Source: Acidimicrobiia bacterium
Lineage (GTDB): Bacteria; Actinomycetota; Acidimicrobiia; Acidimicrobiales; Aldehydirespiratoraceae
Assembly (NCBI GenBank): GCA_022819505.1
Contig: JAJEHD010000019.1
Span: forward strand, 124,001-188,000
DNA length: 64,000 nucleotides
Reading direction: 5' to 3'
The notes under the pieces were generated by a model. That model had not been told where the DNA came from. It did not search any database and saw only the letters and a program-made list of their open reading frames with translations. Shown piece after piece: positions 24,180 through 32,895 of this stretch. Made by a program: the position numbers and the translations under genes. Each line of letters begins with the position of its first letter. Positions within the stretch are counted from its first letter, which is position 1.

Positions 24180-25160
24180 TTGGCCGAGACCGCAGTCCTC
24201 GCTCTCGGCGGAAACGCTCTGATCCGCGAGGATCAGCGGGGCACCCTGGAGGAGCAGTACGCCAACGCGCTGGCCATGGCCCTGTCGGTCCGCTCGCTGA
24301 TCCGCAAGGGCTGGAACGTGGTGATCGTGCACGGCAACGGTCCCCAGGTCGGCAACCTGGCCATCCAGCACGAGGGCTCGATCGATCTCGTCCCCGCCCT
24401 GCCCCTGTTCACGCTGGGAGCGATGACCCAGGGGCAGCTGGGAAGCCTGATCTGCCTCGCCCTCAACGAGGTGTGCAAGCAGGAGATCGCCGGAGCGGTG
24501 TCGGTCATCACCCACGTCGAGGTTGACTCGGGCGATCCCAGACTGTCCGAGCCGACCAAGCCGATCGGCCCGTTCTTCGACCGGTCCGAAGCGGAGTCCC
24601 TGGCGGCCAACAGGGGCTGGACAATGGCCGAGGACGCCGGACGCGGCTACCGGCGGGTGGTGCCGTCACCGCGGCCGATGGCACCCATCGAGGCCGATGC
24701 CATCTCGGCGCTCATCGATCTGGGTTACATCGTGGTGGCCGGCGGTGGGGGCGGGATCCCCGTAGCCCGGTCCGCCGACGGCGCCTACCGGGGTGTCGAT
24801 GCGGTCATCGACAAGGACTTCGCGGCCGAGCGCATCGCGGACGCGGTGGCGGCCCAGGCTCTGGTTATGGTCACCGGTGTGGCCGCGGTTCAACTCCATT
24901 TCGGCACTCCCCGGCAGCAGGCGGTGACCGAGATGACGGCCACCGAGGCCCGGCGCCATCTGGCCGACGGCCAGTTCCCTCCAGGAAGCATGGGACCCAA
25001 GGTTGAGGCGGCGATCGAGTTCGTGGAAGCTACGGGACGGATCTCGGCCATCACCACTCCCGAGTTGGTGTACGCGACCCTCGACGAGCCCGCCGGTGTG
25101 ATCGCAGGCCCGCGGGGCACCCGGATAGTGCCCGATCCGGTTCCCGCGCTGATCTCCTGA
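24180..25160 (+). CDS. Carbamate kinase
   Basis: A 326-aa carbamate kinase of the amino acid kinase family, which converts carbamoyl phosphate and ADP to ATP and carbamate (then ammonia and CO2). Motifs: LALGGNALI at the N-terminus, VIVHGNGPQVGNLA, VVAGGGGGIPVARS for phosphate binding, and DKDFAAERIADAV. The start is TTG 24180 with an AGAGGGAG ribosome site eight bases upstream. It is followed by FdrA after 12 bp, the same partnership as carbamate kinase with the E. coli oxamate carbamoyltransferase genes, so it is catabolic and yields ATP and nitrogen. Confidence 0.93.
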   Translation: MAETAVLALGGNALIREDQRGTLEEQYANALAMALSVRSLIRKGWNVVIVHGNGPQVGNLAIQHEGSIDLVPALPLFTLGAMTQGQLGSLICLALNEVCKQEIAGAVSVITHVEVDSGDPRLSEPTKPIGPFFDRSEAESLAANRGWTMAEDAGRGYRRVVPSPRPMAPIEADAISALIDLGYIVVAGGGGGIPVARSADGAYRGVDAVIDKDFAAERIADAVAAQALVMVTGVAAVQLHFGTPRQQAVTEMTATEARRHLADGQFPPGSMGPKVEAAIEFVEATGRISAITTPELVYATLDEPAGVIAGPRGTRIVPDPVPALIS

Positions 25161-25172
25161 CGGATCCGTGCC

Positions 25173-26726
25173 ATGACCGCCACAGCCAAGGTCGTCGCAG
25201 ACTGCTACGTCGACAGCGTGCGACTGCTCGAGGCGACCCGCGCCATGCGGGAGGCTCCCGGTGTCGACTGGGCATGGGCGCTCATGGCCACGCCGGCCAA
25301 CCTGGAGGTCCTCTTCGACGAGGGAGTGACCGAAGGGCTCGACGGCGCCGCGGCCAACGACCTAGTCCTGGCGGTCAAGGGCACCGACGAGAACTTGCCG
25401 GCAGCCCTGTTGAGAGCCTGGGCGGTACTGTTCGAGGAGACCAGTTCAGCCGGCACCGGCGCCCCGCCGGCAGACGCCCGCCCCGCCGACCTGGACGACG
25501 CTCTGGTCTCGGCATCGGAGGCCAACGTCGCCATCGTCTCCGTGCCCGGCCCGTACGCAGCCCTCGAGGCCCACAAGGCCCTCACCCGTAGTCTCGACGT
25601 CTTGCTGTTCAGCGACAACGTGGACTTGGCCGACGAGATCGACCTGAAGCGCCGGGCCCGCTCTCTCGGTCGGCTGGTCATGGGACCCGGCGCGGGCACC
25701 GCGGTGCTGGCCGGTGTGGGGCTCGGCTTCTCGAACCGGGTGGCTCCCGGGCCGGTCGGGGTGGTGGCCGCGGCCGGCACGGGCGCTCAGGAAGTGATGA
25801 CGTTGCTCGACCGTTGGGGATCAGGCGTGTCCCATGTCATCGGGGTCGGCGGCCGGGATCTCTCGGCCGCGGTCTCGGGCGCCATGGCAGAGGCGGCCAT
25901 CGAGGCGCTCGACCGCCACGAAGGGACCGAGCTGACGCTCCTGGTGTCCAAACCGCCCGCGGCCGAGGTCGCCGAGCGCCTGCTGGGCGCTTCCCGCAGC
26001 AAGCCGCTGGTGGCCGCGTTGATCGGGTTGGACCGGCCGGTTGACACTGCGCCCGGCGTCACGGTGTGCGGCACGCTCGAGGAGGGCGCCGCGGCCGCGC
26101 TGGGCGCGCTCGGTTCGGCGGAACCCGACCCGGTCGGCTCCCTGGGCGCCGACGTCGCCATGGCCGCCACCGCCCTCAGCCCGTCCCGCAGGCGCATGGT
26201 CGGGCTGTTCAGCGGGGGCACGCTGGCCTACGAGGCGATGGTGATCGCCAGCCGCCACATCGGGCCGGTGTACTCGAACACTCCGCTCGAGCCCTCCTGG
26301 GGGCTGCCCGGTCCCGGGGATGGTCACGTATGCCTGGACCTGGGCGAGGAGGAGTACACCCAGGGCCGACCCCACCCCATGATCGACCCCGAGGCCAGGG
26401 TCGAGCTGCTGCGCCAGCAGGCCTCGGATCCGACCGTGGCCGTCGTGCTGCTCGATGTGGTCATCGGCGACGGCGCCCACCCCGACCCCGGCTCGGTGCT
26501 GGCTCCGGTCGTAGCCGAGCTGGTGACGGAGGGCGCGGCCGTGGTGGCCTACGTCCTTGGCACCGACCGCGACCCGCAGGGGTTCGAGCGCCAGCGCGAC
26601 GTGATGCGCCAGGCCGGCTGCATCGTCGCCGACACCGGCGCCAGGGCGGCCCTGGCCGCGGCCGCCCTCATCAACCGCGACCCTGCCCTCGTCCACCACG
26701 AATTATCGGCGCACCTGTCGATGTGA
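25173..26726 (+). CDS. fdrA: FdrA/AllF-like subunit of oxamate carbamoyltransferase
   Basis: A 517-aa FdrA-family protein with a succinyl-CoA synthetase-like layout: an N-terminal region, a CoA-binding-like Rossmann part (PGPVGVVAAAGTGAQEVMTLLDRWGSGVSHVIGVGG region) and a C-terminal ligase-like part (GLFSGGTLAYEAM). With DUF1116 and DUF2877 proteins it is reported to form the carbamoyltransferase that phosphorolyses oxalurate to oxamate and carbamoyl phosphate. Here it sits between carbamate kinase and the MSMEG_0565-type glycosyltransferase, whose GTG overlaps its stop codon. The two other subunits are encoded 4 and 13 kb away. Confidence 0.9.
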   Translation: MTATAKVVADCYVDSVRLLEATRAMREAPGVDWAWALMATPANLEVLFDEGVTEGLDGAAANDLVLAVKGTDENLPAALLRAWAVLFEETSSAGTGAPPADARPADLDDALVSASEANVAIVSVPGPYAALEAHKALTRSLDVLLFSDNVDLADEIDLKRRARSLGRLVMGPGAGTAVLAGVGLGFSNRVAPGPVGVVAAAGTGAQEVMTLLDRWGSGVSHVIGVGGRDLSAAVSGAMAEAAIEALDRHEGTELTLLVSKPPAAEVAERLLGASRSKPLVAALIGLDRPVDTAPGVTVCGTLEEGAAAALGALGSAEPDPVGSLGADVAMAATALSPSRRRMVGLFSGGTLAYEAMVIASRHIGPVYSNTPLEPSWGLPGPGDGHVCLDLGEEEYTQGRPHPMIDPEARVELLRQQASDPTVAVVLLDVVIGDGAHPDPGSVLAPVVAELVTEGAAVVAYVLGTDRDPQGFERQRDVMRQAGCIVADTGARAALAAAALINRDPALVHHELSAHLSM

Positions 26727-27907
26727 GGCTCTCGAGCCGGATCGCGATCGTCACCTACTCGGTCAAGCCTCGCGGCGGCGCCGTGCACAGCGTGGAACTG
26801 GCCGAGGCTCTGGCCGCCGAAGGCGCCGACGTGACCCTCATCGCTCTGGGCAATCCGGCCGAGGGGTTCTTCAGGGCCGCGGCGGTGCCGGTGCACATCA
26901 TCGAAGCCCCTCGGCGTGCCCCGACGCTGACCGAGCGGGTCTTCTCGCACATCGACGCCCTCACGGCGGGCCTTGCGGACGTGCGCGGCCGGTTCGACAT
27001 CGTGCACACCCAGGACTGCATCTCGGCCCGGGCCGCGGCCCGGGCACGGGACCGCGGTGGTGGTTTCCGGCTCTTCCGGACGGTTCACCACATAGACGAC
27101 TTCACGACCCCCGCCCTGATCGAGTGCCAGGACGCGGCCATCCTCGAGCCGGACCGGGTTCTGGTGGTCAGCGAGCCCTGGAGGCGACGCCTGCTCGACG
27201 AGTACGGCGTGGATGCGGCGGTGGTCACCAACGGGGTGAGGGTCGAGCGGTTCGCCGGCGCAAGGCCGCCCGGCGAGCGGGACCGGCTACGAGCCCGGAT
27301 CGGCGCAGCCGACCGCCACGTGTTCCTGACGGTGGGGGGCGTCGAGCCCCGCAAGGGCTCGCTCTACCTGGTGGAGGCGCTGGGCCTGCTCAAGGCCATG
27401 CCGGGACGGGCCCCGATGCTGGCGGTGGTGGGCGGACACTCCTTCCAGGACTACCGGGCTTACCGGGACGGGGTGCTCGACTCGCTGGGGTCCCACGGAC
27501 TGCGGCTCGACGACGACGTGGTGCTGGTCGGCACGGTTCCCGATGCGGAGCTGCCCGGCTGGTTCGGCGCGGCCGACAGCTTCGTGTTCCCGTCGGTCAG
27601 CGAGGGCTGGGGTCTGGTGGTGCTGGAGGCCCTGGCCGCCGGGCTGCCGGTAGTGGCCTCCGACATCGAGGTCTTCAAGGAGTTCCTGACCCACGGCGTC
27701 GATGCGGTCATGACCGAGACCGCCAACCCGGCCTCGCTGGCCGCCGGCATGGCCCGGGTGAGGGACGAGCCCGACCTGGTGCAGAGACTGCGGGCCAACG
27801 GCGCGGCCACGGCCGGCCGCTACTCGTGGTCGAGCACGGCCCGCCGCCACCTGGAGCTCTACACCGACGCGGCCCGTCCCAAATCAGTAGAGAAACACGT
27901 CACATAG
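26723..27907 (+). CDS. MSMEG_0565-family glycosyltransferase (GT4)
   Basis: A 394-aa GT-B fold retaining glycosyltransferase that I recognise as the MSMEG_0565 family from Nit1C clusters. N-terminal signature: IAIVTYSVKPRGGAVHSVELAEAL; then HTQDCISARAA; VGGVEPRKGS and the GT4 motif SVSEGWGLVVLEALAAG in the C-terminal domain. It probably moves a sugar from a nucleotide donor to a small product. GTG 26723 overlaps the FdrA stop (GTGA), so it is co-translated with the carbamoyltransferase subunit, which ties the two gene sets into one operon. Confidence 0.9.
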   Translation: MRLSSRIAIVTYSVKPRGGAVHSVELAEALAAEGADVTLIALGNPAEGFFRAAAVPVHIIEAPRRAPTLTERVFSHIDALTAGLADVRGRFDIVHTQDCISARAAARARDRGGGFRLFRTVHHIDDFTTPALIECQDAAILEPDRVLVVSEPWRRRLLDEYGVDAAVVTNGVRVERFAGARPPGERDRLRARIGAADRHVFLTVGGVEPRKGSLYLVEALGLLKAMPGRAPMLAVVGGHSFQDYRAYRDGVLDSLGSHGLRLDDDVVLVGTVPDAELPGWFGAADSFVFPSVSEGWGLVVLEALAAGLPVVASDIEVFKEFLTHGVDAVMTETANPASLAAGMARVRDEPDLVQRLRANGAATAGRYSWSSTARRHLELYTDAARPKSVEKHVT

Positions 27908-27940
27908 GGGCAAAACCCGCCCAGGTTTGGCGGTGGAGGG

Positions 27941-28633
27941 CTAGGTCCGCCCTGGGCGCGACAACAGAGTGCCGGTCATCAGAGCCATCACGGCCCATGC
28001 CACCGCCAGCGCGCCCAGGGAGGCCAGCCGAAATCGCCACACGAGGTCGGCGGGAGCGTCGACGGCGTCGGGACTGGCGGGCAGGGCCAGGAAGATCACC
28101 GCAAGGCCCGCGGCACCGGTCGCGGCCGTCGCCCAGGCCTGGGGTGTCGGTGCCAGCCGAGCGGCCCGATGGAAGCGCCAAACCGCCCACGCCAGCAGGA
28201 TCGACAGCGCCAGCACCGCGAAGTACAGCATCGTGCGCTCGTTGACGGTGGAGGGATCGCCGACCGCCGGAGGGTTGGCCGGGTACTTGAGGAAGGGCAC
28301 GACAACCACTGCCACGAACCCCACACATCCGAGCCGGATCGAGGCGGCCAGGGGCGTGGATGCGGTCAACCGGGGTCCGACCGCGCCGAGCACGACCGCG
28401 AAGATCACGCCCAGAGCCAGCCCGAAGACGATCAACCCGACTGCTCCGCCGATCTCCTGGGTGCCCCGGGTGAACAGGTCCTCGTGATGGGCGCCGCTGG
28501 TGGCGTGACTGAGGCTGTCCTCAAGGGCGATGGCGTCGCGGATCGGTCCCCGGCCCGCGGTCGCCGCGAACAGCGCGGAGGCGGCGCCGGCGGCCAGCCC
28601 GGCCAGGCTGCCGGCGGTCAGCAGACGTTTCAT
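27941..28633 (-). CDS. cbtA: CbtA-family cobalt transporter subunit
   Basis: A 230-aa integral membrane protein of the CbtA family with about five to six membrane segments, thought to form a cobalt uptake system with CbtB. Recognisable parts are MKRLLTAGSLAGLAAGAASAL at the start and VVPFLKYPANPPAVGDPSTVNERT in the middle. ATG 28633 is chosen because the longer frame overlaps CbtB. It follows the cbtB gene after 70 bp. A cobalt importer next to a cluster with a cobalt-type nitrile hydratase makes functional sense. Confidence 0.88.
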   Translation of the reverse strand: MKRLLTAGSLAGLAAGAASALFAATAGRGPIRDAIALEDSLSHATSGAHHEDLFTRGTQEIGGAVGLIVFGLALGVIFAVVLGAVGPRLTASTPLAASIRLGCVGFVAVVVVPFLKYPANPPAVGDPSTVNERTMLYFAVLALSILLAWAVWRFHRAARLAPTPQAWATAATGAAGLAVIFLALPASPDAVDAPADLVWRFRLASLGALAVAWAVMALMTGTLLSRPGRT

Positions 28634-28703
28634 CGGCGCGGGACGGGGAGCTAGCCCGCTTGCCGGCGCCGTCGCGGGCAGCACATACGGTGGCCTCTGG
28701 GCG

Positions 28704-28910
28704 TCAGTGGCAGGGAACGCCGACGAAGTGCCGGCCATCGTGGAAGAACTCGTGAAGGGTCTCGGCGGCGCCACTGAGCACCGCGCCGTTCTCGAGCATC
28801 ACGAAGTACGACACCAGCGCGGCCACCGCGACGAGAGCCCAGGCCCAAACCGGTATGTCGATTTCCTCGAATACGGGAACGGCTGATGCGGGCACGGCGT
28901 GAGTATCCAT
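28704..28910 (-). CDS. cbtB: CbtB-family cobalt transporter subunit
   Basis: A 68-aa one-helix membrane protein of the CbtB family. It has a single hydrophobic segment (WAWALVAVAALVSYFVM) followed by the His-containing C-terminal end HEFFHDGRHFVGVPCH, likely to bind the metal. ATG 28910 is preferred; an ATG at 28946 would add 12 residues. In many bacteria CbtAB is under a cobalamin riboswitch, but only about 60 bp separate it from the upstream gene here and no such riboswitch fits. Confidence 0.87.
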   Translation of the reverse strand: MDTHAVPASAVPVFEEIDIPVWAWALVAVAALVSYFVMLENGAVLSGAAETLHEFFHDGRHFVGVPCH

Positions 28911-28931
28911 GAGTGCAGTGTCGCACACGCC

Positions 28932-28965
28932 TGGTGCCAGCACCAAACGCCGCCCCTGGAGCGGC
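28932..28965. promoter_or_regulatory. Two short inverted repeats upstream of cbtB
   Basis: TGGTGC-CA-GCACCA (28932-28945) is a perfect 14-bp hairpin 22 bp before the cbtB ATG, followed by GCCGC (28949-28953) with GCGGC (28961-28965). The first could be an operator or a leader hairpin, the second the terminator of the upstream gene. Confidence 0.4.
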
Positions 28966-28969
28966 GCGC

Positions 28970-30454
28970 CTATACCACAGGGCCTAGCAGAGCCTCACCC
29001 GCCGGACCGGACGCCGACCAGGACGGGTCGAGCCCGCAGCGTAGGGCGACCCCATCGTCGAGTCCCGCGGCAGCCGAGCGATCAGGAGGCGTCAAGTCCC
29101 AGAGCAGAGCCGGACGGGATCCGTGCCAGCGCACCGAGAACGACAGCGTGCCGTGACGGGTGGCGATCGAGCTGGCGTCGGCCGACACCCCTCGCCATGC
29201 CGCAGGCAGGGCAGGCGCCATCACAATGTGATCGGCAGTCTCGGCCACCAGGCAATCCAGCAGGGCCTCGATCCCAGCCAAGCCGTCACCACCGAACGCG
29301 ACGCTGTCCCGAACCGACGCGTGTACGCGATCATCGGAACCCTCGCTGCGAGTCCCCGGCTCTCGCGATGTGCTCTCGATAAGCAGGCGGCGCGCGTCGC
29401 GGGCCGCGGCGGGCGCCTCCCGGTCCAGCGCGGCTGCGACCTGCTCCAGCGTGAAGGCGTCGAGGCGGTGACCGGCGGCGTCAACCAGAGGTCCGGCCCA
29501 CTCGGCCAGACCCGAGACCCGGCCGCTCCGCAGCCGGCGCGACGCTTGGGCGCGCAGCGCCGCGACAGCATCCACGGCCGTGGACCACGAACCGTCCAAG
29601 GCCCGAACGATCATCTCCCGGCCCCTGTCAGCCTCATCGGCGAGACCCACCCGGTCGAGCACCACTGCGGCTCGGGACGCAGTCGCTAATTCGGCTCCAC
29701 CCGCGGCCAGGATGCAGGCGGCGATTCCCCGCCGCCATGCCCGCTCTGCCGACTCATCGGGCAACGCCACCGACGCAGCTCTCGACACGAGGGCCGACCA
29801 GCCAGCCGCGACCTGCTCCGTTGGGCGGACCTCCACGGGCCCGCCGCCGACGGGCACGGCCACCCGAAGCGGCACGCCCACGGTCAGCGGAACCAGCACC
29901 GCCGCCGACGCCAGCCCCGACCGGCTGCGAGCCTCGCAGTCGCCCGCAGGAGGCCCGGACCGGACGGCCTCCCAGATGTCACCGCCGCTGAGGGCCGTCG
30001 CTCCCCCCGGCGTCCGGTCGAGTTCCAGAGCGCTCCGGCCGTCGGCCAGCAGGCGAGATCCTCGCACCCGCGCCGTCGAGATCGAGCCGGACAGGACCAG
30101 GGCCACACTCACCGGCGCCGGTGTCTCGTTCACGAACTCGACCACCACGGCCCGGCCTGTCCCATCGGTGATCGCCGCAGCCCGCTGGACCACGTCCCCG
30201 CCCGACACCCTCATAGCCGTGGCCACCACGGGCATGTCGTCGACCAGGCGAGCGCGGACCGCGGCCTCCTCGGAGGCGATGTGCCAGCGGTCCTCCGTCC
30301 CGACGGCCCAACTCACGCGCCACGGCGACCCCAGGGGCTCGACAGCGCCGCCTGCGCTCACCGCGGCGACCGGTCCCTCGAGGTCGCCGATGAGCTCACG
30401 AGCCCCGCGGTCGGACGCCTCCACCTCCCGCAGGCCCCTGTCCGGCCGTACCAA
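28970..30454 (-). CDS. Hypothetical protein, possibly related to alpha-alpha toroid glycosidases
   Basis: A 494-aa protein without signal peptide that I cannot assign. The first 240 residues are beta-rich, the central part helical (AERAWRRGIAACILAAGGAEL and several Ala-rich helices), and the end returns to beta structure (HGTLSFSVRWHGSRPALLWDL). That order is seen in six-hairpin glycosidases and in proteins from actinobacterial sugar metabolism, but no catalytic motif stands out. It lies 17 bp downstream of gpsA on the same strand, so it is probably co-transcribed with it rather than with the cobalt transporter. Confidence 0.55.
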   Translation of the reverse strand: MVRPDRGLREVEASDRGARELIGDLEGPVAAVSAGGAVEPLGSPWRVSWAVGTEDRWHIASEEAAVRARLVDDMPVVATAMRVSGGDVVQRAAAITDGTGRAVVVEFVNETPAPVSVALVLSGSISTARVRGSRLLADGRSALELDRTPGGATALSGGDIWEAVRSGPPAGDCEARSRSGLASAAVLVPLTVGVPLRVAVPVGGGPVEVRPTEQVAAGWSALVSRAASVALPDESAERAWRRGIAACILAAGGAELATASRAAVVLDRVGLADEADRGREMIVRALDGSWSTAVDAVAALRAQASRRLRSGRVSGLAEWAGPLVDAAGHRLDAFTLEQVAAALDREAPAAARDARRLLIESTSREPGTRSEGSDDRVHASVRDSVAFGGDGLAGIEALLDCLVAETADHIVMAPALPAAWRGVSADASSIATRHGTLSFSVRWHGSRPALLWDLTPPDRSAAAGLDDGVALRCGLDPSWSASGPAGEALLGPVV

Positions 30455-30471
30455 GTCGTCGTTCCCGCGCT

Positions 30472-31476
30472 TCAGCTACGAGTCTCGCTGGTGAGCGGGC
30501 GGTCGAGCAGCGCCCGGTAGGCCGCGGCGGCGGTGCGGCCGTCCTCGATCACGGCCCGCACCTCCTCGGTGATGGGCATGTCCACCGCCAGCGAGCGGGC
30601 CAGCGACGCCACCACCGGGGTGGACTTCACGCCCTCGGCCACCTGGTCCATGGACGCCACGATCTCGTCGATGGTCTCCCCCCGGCCCAGGCGCTCGCCC
30701 ACATGGCGGTTGCGGCTCTGAGCGCTCACGCAGGTGGCGACGATGTCACCGATGCCGGCCAGCCCCGCGAAGGTGAGCGGCTCTCCGCCGAGAGCCACAC
30801 CCAGGCGGGTGACCTCGGCCAGACCCCGGGTGATGAGCGTTGCCCGGGTGTTGTCTCCCGAACCGAGCCCGTCCGCGATGCCTGCCGCGAGGGCGATCAC
30901 GTTCTTGGTGGCTCCGGCGATCTCGGCCCCGACAACATCTGTGTTGGTGTAGACCCGGAAGTCGTTGGCGCACAGCACGTCCCGGAGCATCTCGGCCGTC
31001 GGGGCGTCCGTGGGCGCCATGGCCAAGACCGCGGCGGCGGCGTGGCCGGCGAGGATCTCCTTGGCCAGGTTCGGCCCGGTGAGGACCCCGGCCGGCCGGC
31101 CGGGCAGTTCGTCGGCCACCACCTCGGTCATCCGCTTGCGGGTCTGGGCCTCGAGACCCTTGGTGAGCGACACGACCGGCGTCCGGTCTCCGATATGGGG
31201 GCGCAGCTGGCGCAACGTGTCGCGGAATCCGTGCGAGGGCACCCCCATCACCACCGCGTCAGCGCCGCCGGCCGCCTCGGCGATATCGAAAGTGGCCCGC
31301 AGGTCAGGATGCAGCCGCCGGCCGGGCAGGTAACGGCTGTTCTCGCCGGTCGTGTTGACCCCGTCGGCCACTGCCGGGTCGCGGGCGTAGAGCACCGTGG
31401 CAGTGTTGTGGGCGCACAGATGGGCGACGGTCGTGCCCCACGATCCGCCGCCGATCACCGCGACCCGGACGTTCAC
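30472..31476 (-). CDS. gpsA: NAD(P)+-dependent glycerol-3-phosphate dehydrogenase
   Basis: A 334-aa GpsA, which makes sn-glycerol 3-phosphate from dihydroxyacetone phosphate for phospholipid synthesis. The Rossmann motif VAVIGGGSWGTTVA is at the N-terminus; SLTKGLE, TGPNLAKEIL and the catalytic-lysine region GATKNVIALAAGIADGLGSGDNTRA are all present. The start is GTG 31476; the longer frame runs into the divergent cofC gene. Housekeeping. Confidence 0.95.
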   Translation of the reverse strand: MNVRVAVIGGGSWGTTVAHLCAHNTATVLYARDPAVADGVNTTGENSRYLPGRRLHPDLRATFDIAEAAGGADAVVMGVPSHGFRDTLRQLRPHIGDRTPVVSLTKGLEAQTRKRMTEVVADELPGRPAGVLTGPNLAKEILAGHAAAAVLAMAPTDAPTAEMLRDVLCANDFRVYTNTDVVGAEIAGATKNVIALAAGIADGLGSGDNTRATLITRGLAEVTRLGVALGGEPLTFAGLAGIGDIVATCVSAQSRNRHVGERLGRGETIDEIVASMDQVAEGVKSTPVVASLARSLAVDMPITEEVRAVIEDGRTAAAAYRALLDRPLTSETRS

Positions 31477-31531
31477 AGCCGCAACCCTAGACTCGGCCCA
31501 GCCCCCGAACTCCAATGCCCGGAGCCGCCCA

Positions 31532-32158
31532 GTGGCGTTGCCATCAGTCCCTGAAGAGCCCGCGACGGCGGTGATCGTTCCCATCCGCTCCTTCGACGGC
31601 GCCCTGTCACGGCTCGCGGGCATCCTCGGTGAGGCCCGCTGCCGCGACCTGATGCTCCTGATGGCGCACCGGGTGGTGGCCGCGGCCGAGCCGCTGCCCG
31701 TCCACGTCGCCACCGACGACGCCGAGGTGGCGGCCTGGGCCACGGACCTGGGCGCGGCGGTGATGGCGGCCGGGCGCCCCGGGCTGACCATCGCCGTCGC
31801 CACGGCCGTGGATCACCTGGCTGGCGTCGGAGTCGAGCGTGCCGTGGTGGCCCACGCCGATCTGGCCCTCGCCCGAACGCTGCGACCGGCGGTCGGTCCG
31901 GGGCTGACCATCGTCGGCGACCGCCGGCGGGACGGCTCCAACGTGGTGTGCGTGCCCACGGCGGCCGGTTTCCAATTCTCGTACGGGCCGGGCTCCTTCG
32001 GACGGCACGTCGCCGAGGCTGAACGGCTCGGGCTCGAAGTGAACATCGTCGACGACGCCAGCCTCTCGTTGGACATAGACCATCCCGAGGACCTGCGCCA
32101 CCTGCCCGAAGACCTGCGCAGCCCGCTGGGGCTCGATGAGTTGGTGACGAGCCGGTGA
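31532..32158 (+). CDS. cofC: 2-phospho-L-lactate (or PEP) guanylyltransferase, F420 biosynthesis
   Basis: A 208-aa CofC/FbiD-family nucleotidyltransferase that activates 2-phospholactate or phosphoenolpyruvate with GTP in cofactor F420 synthesis. It begins AVIVPIRSFDGALSRLA, the characteristic PxKxxxxAKSRL-like start, and contains VVAHADLALARTL and DRRRDGSNVVCVPTAAGFQFSYGPGSF. GTG 31532 with GGAG about ten bases upstream is used; TTG 31538 is also possible. It shows that the organism makes F420, in line with the LLM enzymes at 39-45 kb. Confidence 0.9.
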   Translation: MALPSVPEEPATAVIVPIRSFDGALSRLAGILGEARCRDLMLLMAHRVVAAAEPLPVHVATDDAEVAAWATDLGAAVMAAGRPGLTIAVATAVDHLAGVGVERAVVAHADLALARTLRPAVGPGLTIVGDRRRDGSNVVCVPTAAGFQFSYGPGSFGRHVAEAERLGLEVNIVDDASLSLDIDHPEDLRHLPEDLRSPLGLDELVTSR

Positions 32159-32886
32159 CCACCGTCGATGTGGCCGTTCCGGGCCGGGCGCTGGCCATCG
32201 GCGCCCATCCCGACGACATCGAGTTCGGCTGCGGCGCGACCCTGGCCAAGTGGGCCGAGGCCGGCTGCGAAGCAAGCCTGCTGGTCTGCACCGACGGCTC
32301 CAAGGGCACCTGGGACGCCAACGCCGACATCACCGCGCTGGTGGAGCGTCGCCAGGCGGAGCAGGCCGAGGCGGCCCGAAGGCTCGGCGCCACCGGCGAG
32401 GTGCGCTTCCTCGGCGAGGTGGACGGGGAGCTGGAGGTGACCATGGCCCTGCGCAGCCGGATGGCGAGGATCATCAGGGAACTGCGCCCCGACGTGGTGC
32501 TGGGCCATGACCCCTTCAAGCGCTGGAGGTTGCATCCCGACCACAGGGCTGCCGGGTTCCTATGCATGGACGCGGTAGTGGCCGCCCGCGACCCCCATTT
32601 CTTCAAGGAGCACGGCGTGCCGCACCACCGGCCCGTCGAGCTTCTGCTGTTCGAGTGCGAGGACCCCGATCACCTCGAGCAGGTGGCCGAGGACCACATG
32701 GAGGCCAAGGTGAACGCCCTGCTGGCCCATCAGAGCCAGTTCCGCAGCACCCACGGCATCGGCCCCGACGACGACGGCACGGGCCGGGCCGCCTTCCGCT
32801 CCCGCGTCCTCGACAAGTGCCGGGCCGCCGGCCGCCGGGCCGGTCTGCCCCACGGCGAGGCTTTCAAGCGGGTCGAGCGGGTGTGA
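32155..32886 (+). CDS. PIG-L/LmbE-family deacetylase
   Basis: A 243-aa zinc deacetylase of the LmbE/PIG-L family (relatives: MshB, Mca, BshB). The zinc-binding AHPDDIEFGCGATLA is at residues 17-31, and the third ligand is in HPDHRAAG. Family members remove N-acetyl groups from amino sugars or cleave mycothiol conjugates. The GTG start overlaps the cofC stop, so it is co-translated with that gene. No mycothiol synthesis gene is near, so the substrate is left open. Confidence 0.88.
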   Translation: MTTVDVAVPGRALAIGAHPDDIEFGCGATLAKWAEAGCEASLLVCTDGSKGTWDANADITALVERRQAEQAEAARRLGATGEVRFLGEVDGELEVTMALRSRMARIIRELRPDVVLGHDPFKRWRLHPDHRAAGFLCMDAVVAARDPHFFKEHGVPHHRPVELLLFECEDPDHLEQVAEDHMEAKVNALLAHQSQFRSTHGIGPDDDGTGRAAFRSRVLDKCRAAGRRAGLPHGEAFKRVERV

Positions 32887-32895
32887 CCATCTCCG

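Noticed and set aside
28911..28969. Cobalamin riboswitch upstream of cbtB
   Set aside because: Only about 60 bp are available and no B12-box-like sequence is visible; only two short hairpins are present.
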